DNA from: Micromonospora zamorensis
Lineage (GTDB): Bacteria; Actinomycetota; Actinomycetes; Mycobacteriales; Micromonosporaceae
Length of the DNA stretch: 64,000 bases
Reading direction: 5' to 3'
Assembly (NCBI RefSeq): GCF_900090275.1
Contig: NZ_LT607755.1
Location: forward strand, 496,001 to 560,000
Shown: one piece after another, positions 60,139 to 64,000 of the stretch
Layout: each line of letters begins with the position of its first letter
Position numbering within the stretch: the stretch's first letter is position 1
Made by a program: the position numbers and the translations under genes
The notes under the pieces: model-generated
What the model saw: the letters and a program-made list of their open reading frames with translations, nothing else
Told to the model about the DNA's origin: nothing
Database searches by the model: none

Positions 60139-61722
60139 ATGACGTTCCAGGTCTTCGACACGACGTTGCGCGACGGCGCCCAACGCGAAGGGCTCACCTA
60201 CTCGGTGGTCGACAAGCTGGCCGTGGCCCGGCTGCTCGACGAGTTCGGGGTCGGCTTCATCGAGGGCGGTTGGCCGGGCGCGGTGCCCAAGGACACCGAG
60301 TTCTTCCGCCGGGCGCGCACCGAACTGGACCTGCGGCACGCCGTCCTGGTCGCGTTCGGCGCCACCCGCAAGGCCGGTGTGGCGGTCGCCGACGACCCAC
60401 AGGTGCGTGCCCTGCTGGACGCGCAGACGCCGGCGGTGGCCCTGGTTGCCAAGGCCGACAGCCGGCACGTCGAGCGCGCGTTGCGCACCACCGGCGCGGA
60501 GAACCTCGCGATGATCCACGACACCGTCAGCCACCTCGTCCGCGAGGGCCGGCGGGTCTTCGTCGACGGTGAGCACTTCTTCGACGGCTACCGGCACGAT
60601 CCCGCGTACGGCGCGGCGGTGGTGCAGACCGCGCTGGCCGCCGGCGCCGAGCGGATGGTGCTCTGCGACACCAACGGCGGCATGCTGCCGTCCCAGGTGA
60701 CCGCCGTGATCGCTGACCTGACCGACAGGCTGGGGATCGACGCCGCGCTGCTCGGCATGCACGCCCAGAACGACACCTCCTGCGCGGTGGCTAACACGAT
60801 CGCCGCCGTGGAGGCGGGTGTCCGCCACGTCCAGGGCACCGCCAACGGGTACGGCGAACGCCCCGGCAACGCCGACATCTTCGCGGTCGTCGCCAACCTC
60901 CAACTCAAGCTGGGCATGCCCGTCCTACCGGAGGGCTGCCTGGCACAGATGGTGCGGGTCTCGCACGCCATCGCCGAGATCGCCAACATCGCCCCCGACA
61001 CCCACCAGGCGTACGCCGGGGCTGCCGCCTTCGCTCACAAGGCGGGGCTGCACGCGAGTGCGATCAAGGTCGACCCGTTGCTCTACAACCACGTGGACCC
61101 GTCGGTGGTGGGCAACGACATGCGGATCCTGATCACCGAGATGGCCGGCCGGGCCAGCGTCGAGCTCAAGAGTCGTGAGCTCGGCCTGGACCTGGCCGGC
61201 AGCCCGGAGGCACTGACCCGGGTCACCAATCGGGTCAAGGAGCTGGAGGCGGGTGGCTGGTCCTTCGAGGCTGCGGACGCCTCCTTCGAGTTGCTGGTCC
61301 GCTCCGAGTTGCCGGAGGGCAGCCCGGCCCGACCGTTCACTCTGGAGTCGTACCGGGTGCTGGTCGAGCACCGCGAGGACGGCGCGGTGGTCTCCGAGGC
61401 GACCGTCAAGATCCGGGTACGCGGTGAGCGGGTGATCGCCACCGCCGAGGGCAACGGCCCGGTCAACGCGCTCGACGAGGCGCTGCGGGTGGGCCTGGCC
61501 CGGCACTACCCGCAGCTGCGCGACTTCGAGCTGGCCGACTACAAGGTGCGCATCCTGGAGGGCAGCCACGGCACCGGCGCGGTGACCCGGGTGCTGCTGG
61601 AGACCGCCAACGGCACCGGCCGGGACTGGACCACTGTCGGTGTGCACCCCAACGTGGTCGAAGCGAGCTGGCACGCCCTGGTCGACGCCCTCACCTACGG
61701 CCTGGCCCCCACCACGGTCTAA
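60139..61722 (+). CDS. cimA: Citramalate synthase
   Basis: 527 residues. The HMGL/IPMS-type TIM barrel starts FDTTLRDGAQREGLTYSVVDKLAVARLLDEFGVGFIEGGWPG, with HAQNDTSCAVANTIAAVEAGVRHVQGTANGYGERPGNAD. A C-terminal LeuA-type dimerisation/allosteric domain follows (about 400-520). The GGWPGAVPKDTEFF region and this length are typical of CimA rather than LeuA. It condenses pyruvate and acetyl-CoA to citramalate, giving isoleucine without threonine dehydratase. The ATG follows GAAAGGA. Confidence 0.92.
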   Translation: MTFQVFDTTLRDGAQREGLTYSVVDKLAVARLLDEFGVGFIEGGWPGAVPKDTEFFRRARTELDLRHAVLVAFGATRKAGVAVADDPQVRALLDAQTPAVALVAKADSRHVERALRTTGAENLAMIHDTVSHLVREGRRVFVDGEHFFDGYRHDPAYGAAVVQTALAAGAERMVLCDTNGGMLPSQVTAVIADLTDRLGIDAALLGMHAQNDTSCAVANTIAAVEAGVRHVQGTANGYGERPGNADIFAVVANLQLKLGMPVLPEGCLAQMVRVSHAIAEIANIAPDTHQAYAGAAAFAHKAGLHASAIKVDPLLYNHVDPSVVGNDMRILITEMAGRASVELKSRELGLDLAGSPEALTRVTNRVKELEAGGWSFEAADASFELLVRSELPEGSPARPFTLESYRVLVEHREDGAVVSEATVKIRVRGERVIATAEGNGPVNALDEALRVGLARHYPQLRDFELADYKVRILEGSHGTGAVTRVLLETANGTGRDWTTVGVHPNVVEASWHALVDALTYGLAPTTV

Positions 61723-61761
61723 CCCCCCACCCCAGCGCTGCACGTGGGGCAGCGCTGGGGG

Positions 61762-62775
61762 TTACCGGGTTGGGAGGGTCACGGTGGCTAGGACGGGGCG
61801 GTGGTCGCTGCCGGGTAGGGCGAGCACCTTCACCGACCGGACCGCGATGCGCCGGTCGACGAGCACGTGGTCGATGGTGACCGGTGGGATGAGGTCCCCG
61901 TCGTACGGGCCCCAGGTGCCGGTCAGGCCCTTTCCGGTGGCGTCGGCGGCGTCGACGTAACCGGTGCTCAGCAGGGCCCGCAGAGGGCTGTGGTCGAGGG
62001 TGGCGTTGAAGTCGCCGGCGAGGATCTGCAGGCCGCCGTCCGGGGTGGCCGGTGGTTGACCCTTCAGGTCGGCACGCCAGGCGCCCACCTGGTCCACCGC
62101 GTATGGCGCCGAGGGGTGAGCCGACTCCACGCGGACCGGGGGCGCGTCGGGGATGGCTATCGTGCCGTGCGCCTGGGTGAAGCCCCAGCCGCCGAGGTTG
62201 CGCCGCAGGCCGACGTCGGTGAGCGGCCACCGCGAGTAGAGCCCGGAGCCGGGTGTGCCGATCTCCGGGTTGAGCTGCCGGTGCGGCAGCAGCCCGTCGA
62301 GGCCGAACCGATCCAGGGCCGCCTGCGCGTCCGGGGTGAACTCCTGCACGGTGAGCACGTCCACCTCGTAGCGCCGCACCAGCTCGACCAGGGTCCGCGC
62401 GTCGCCGGCGCCGGCGAGCAGGTTGGCGGTGAGCAGCCGGACGGTCGGCCCGGCCACCGTCGGCTGCGCGGAGGCCAACGCCCGGGGTGCCACGGCACCG
62501 AGCAGTGCCACCGCCGCCACTGCCGCGAGGGCCGCCGGCCACCAGCGCCGCAGGGCGAGGGTGAGGGTGAGGGCCAGCACGCTGAAGCCCGCGACGTACG
62601 GCGTGAAGGCGAGCGCCTGCACCAGCGGCCCCCGGTCCAGGCCGATCAGTCGGAGGGCGGCCCAGAGGGCTGTCGGGGCGACCACCAGCCAGCAGACCGC
62701 CGTGCGGAGCCGAGCGCTTCGGTGCCACCCCGACGTGGGCGTGGGAGTGAGCGTTGACGGAGCGTCGACGATCAT
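61762..62775 (-). CDS. Endonuclease/exonuclease/phosphatase family membrane protein
   Basis: 337 residues. Three membrane segments (about 25-45, 50-72, 78-98) precede the EEP domain (about 110-335). The catalytic motifs are LLTANLLAG, TVQEFTPD, SAHPSAP, LAGDFNATLDHSPLRALL, TIDHVLV and GSDHRPVLATV. Membrane-bound EEP proteins of this type act on nucleic acid or phospholipid phosphodiesters, the target being unknown. The ATG at 62775 begins before the first helix; the long frame further upstream lacks similarity. Confidence 0.85.
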   Translation of the reverse strand: MIVDAPSTLTPTPTSGWHRSARLRTAVCWLVVAPTALWAALRLIGLDRGPLVQALAFTPYVAGFSVLALTLTLALRRWWPAALAAVAAVALLGAVAPRALASAQPTVAGPTVRLLTANLLAGAGDARTLVELVRRYEVDVLTVQEFTPDAQAALDRFGLDGLLPHRQLNPEIGTPGSGLYSRWPLTDVGLRRNLGGWGFTQAHGTIAIPDAPPVRVESAHPSAPYAVDQVGAWRADLKGQPPATPDGGLQILAGDFNATLDHSPLRALLSTGYVDAADATGKGLTGTWGPYDGDLIPPVTIDHVLVDRRIAVRSVKVLALPGSDHRPVLATVTLPTR

Positions 62776-62912
62776 GGCGCTGATCCTAGTGTCGTGTGTC
62801 TGAACTGGATTGACGGTGGGACCCGTGAGTGGCTCGGGGGTCGGCACGCCTTGGCCACGGAGTGCTGCAGTTTCGTTGTGGCGGTGAGTCCGGCTGGTCG
62901 GAGTTGCGCCGG

Positions 62913-63344
62913 TCAGGTGGGGCCGAACTCCGGGCTTGTGAGGTCCACGGTGACGGACAGGCGTGAGCTTGACCTGACCGTGGCGTGTGGCCCGTGGATG
63001 GCTGCGTCGACAAACGGGTTGGAGTCTTCCAGGTAGACGACCCACACGAGCATGTTGAGTTGGTCGAGCCTGGCGAAGAATCCTTCCGAGCCGTAGGACC
63101 CTTCGCCGCAGCATAGGTATCCGGAACCATCGGGCAACGGCAGCTCGATGGTGGTGATGATGGTGGTATGCCATTCGGGGTTGGCCAGCAGCCATGCTTC
63201 GAGGTCGAACGGCTCGAGCAGCGCGAGTCCGCCGGGCGTCGACGGTCCGGCTCGCACGGCTCGGGTTAACCCATCGGCTCGATAGAGGCCGTCTCGGATC
63301 GGGAGGTTGTCGGCCAGCCACAGCCGCGCGATGGTGCTGTTCAC
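62913..63344 (-). CDS. Hypothetical protein
   Basis: 143 residues from GTG. It is acidic and contains no recognised domain. IRDGLYRADGLTRAVRAGPSTPGG and EWHTTIITTIELPLPDGSGYLCCGEGSYGSEGFFARLD suggest a globular beta-rich cytoplasmic protein. Its start overlaps the transposase stop by 4 bp (GTGA). GC content of the region is lower than its surroundings, consistent with acquired DNA. Possible passenger gene or recombination product. Confidence 0.5.
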   Translation of the reverse strand: MNSTIARLWLADNLPIRDGLYRADGLTRAVRAGPSTPGGLALLEPFDLEAWLLANPEWHTTIITTIELPLPDGSGYLCCGEGSYGSEGFFARLDQLNMLVWVVYLEDSNPFVDAAIHGPHATVRSSSRLSVTVDLTSPEFGPT

Positions 63345-64000
63345 GGTCGTGGGCGCCCCTTTCGCCGGTCGGCCTTGGCGATGATCTGGTCGGCGGTCTT
63401 GGTCCAGGCAAACGGTACGCAGCGCTCGTTATAGGCATCGATGAAGGCGCGGATGGCGCCGATCAGGTCTGGGACACTGGTGAAGGTGCCGCGGCGAATG
63501 GCCTGCCGGGTGATGATGCCGAAGAAGATCTCAACCAGGTTGAGCCAGGAGCAGCCGGTCGGGGTGAAATGCAGCCTAATCCGCGGGTGCTTGGCCATCC
63601 AGGCCTTGACCCTGGGGTGGCTGTGGGTGGCGTAGTTGTCGACTACCACGTGCAGCGGCACCCGCGGATGCGCCTTTGCCACGATCTTGAGGAAAGCCAG
63701 GAACTCATCGCTGCGGTGCCGCTCGTGGCAGGCGTCGGCGGTGATGCGTCCGGTGGCCACCTCAAGCGCGGCGAACAGCGTTGTGGTGCCGTGCCGGACG
63801 TACTCATGGGTACGTCGCTCGGCGACGCCGAACCGCATCGGCAGCAGCGGGGCGGTCCGGTCCAGGGCCTGGATCTGGGACTTTTCGTCTACGCACACAA
63901 CGACCGCCTTCTCCGGCGGCGCCAGGTACAACCCGACCACGTCACGGATCTTCAACTCCAGCTGCGGGTCCGTGGAGAACTTGAACGACTCGACCCGGTG
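63341..64000 (-). mobile_element. IS630 family transposase (incomplete at window edge)
   Basis: The reading frame runs off the right edge: codons up to base 64000 continue as FKFSTDPQLELKIRD, followed by VVGLYLAPPEKAVVVCVDEKSQIQALDRTAPLLPM. At least 220 residues are visible. IS630-type DDE residues are Asp in VCVDEKSQ, Asp in VVDNYATHSHPRV and Glu in LNLVEIFFGIITRQAI. The N-terminal helix-turn-helix and the right end of the element lie outside this window. No terminal inverted repeat or TA target duplication is visible near its 3' end. Confidence 0.85.

Overview
The window is very GC-rich, densely coded actinobacterial DNA. Gene content, GTG starts, ATGA/GTGA start-stop overlaps and the order gatCAB / ligA / mnmA / etfBA point to Micromonosporaceae (Micromonospora or Salinispora-like). 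This assignment is inference from gene content; no rRNA or tRNA gene is visible. The sequence is almost all ordinary chromosome. Only the right end (about 62.8-64.0 kb, an IS630-type transposase running off the edge) and a few short patches (25.8-26.1, 40.65-41.25, 42.7-43.05 kb) look accessory or decayed.

Layout. 0-6 kb: a stand-alone acetolactate-synthase-like ThDP enzyme, small membrane proteins (PLDc_N and a DUF202 pair), a GNAT acetyltransferase and etfBA. 6-9.3 kb: an ECF sigma factor with its RskA-like anti-sigma factor, divergent from a DUF4397 surface protein coupled to a class F sortase; matching ECF-type promoters face both ways. 9.3-14.2 kb: cysteine desulfurase and mnmA (tRNA thiolation), a MetE-like protein, a VOC protein and an ADP-ribosylglycohydrolase. 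14.2-25.8 kb: a membrane-tethered MazF-like protein, ligA, a GGDEF-EAL protein, gatCAB and a PDH-E1/transketolase-like enzyme. 26-35 kb: metallophosphoesterase, PQQ-type sugar dehydrogenase, GAF-SpoIIE phosphatase, a 2-hydroxyacid dehydrogenase, and a second GGDEF-EAL protein whose catalytic motifs are degenerate. 35-43 kb: a LacI regulator divergent from a GH2 beta-mannosidase, an ArsR-SulP pair, small ORFs, cutC and a ROK-family remnant.

44-62 kb is a branched-chain amino acid and serine region: ilvD; ilvB-ilvN-ilvC; serA; leuB; ilvE; cimA. Together these supply citramalate synthase, acetohydroxyacid synthase, ketol-acid reductoisomerase, dihydroxyacid dehydratase, one isopropylmalate pathway enzyme and the final transaminase. 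Two of the transcription units, ilvBNC and cimA, each begin with a tiny Ile/Val/Leu-containing leader ORF followed by a strong hairpin and T-run, the layout of ribosome-mediated attenuation. The ilvB leader appears to be leaderless, and both leaders use codons that are unusual for this GC-rich DNA (GTA, CTT, ATT).

Other signals: three GGDEF-EAL proteins within 31 kb; two intergenic palindromes sharing the core GGGGTGTCCCAC; a third long palindrome before serA; a 17-bp perfect inverted repeat around 95 bases at 25.9 kb; paired LacI-type operators at both ends of the lacI gene. I found no convincing new multi-gene system; the most informative new material is regulatory.
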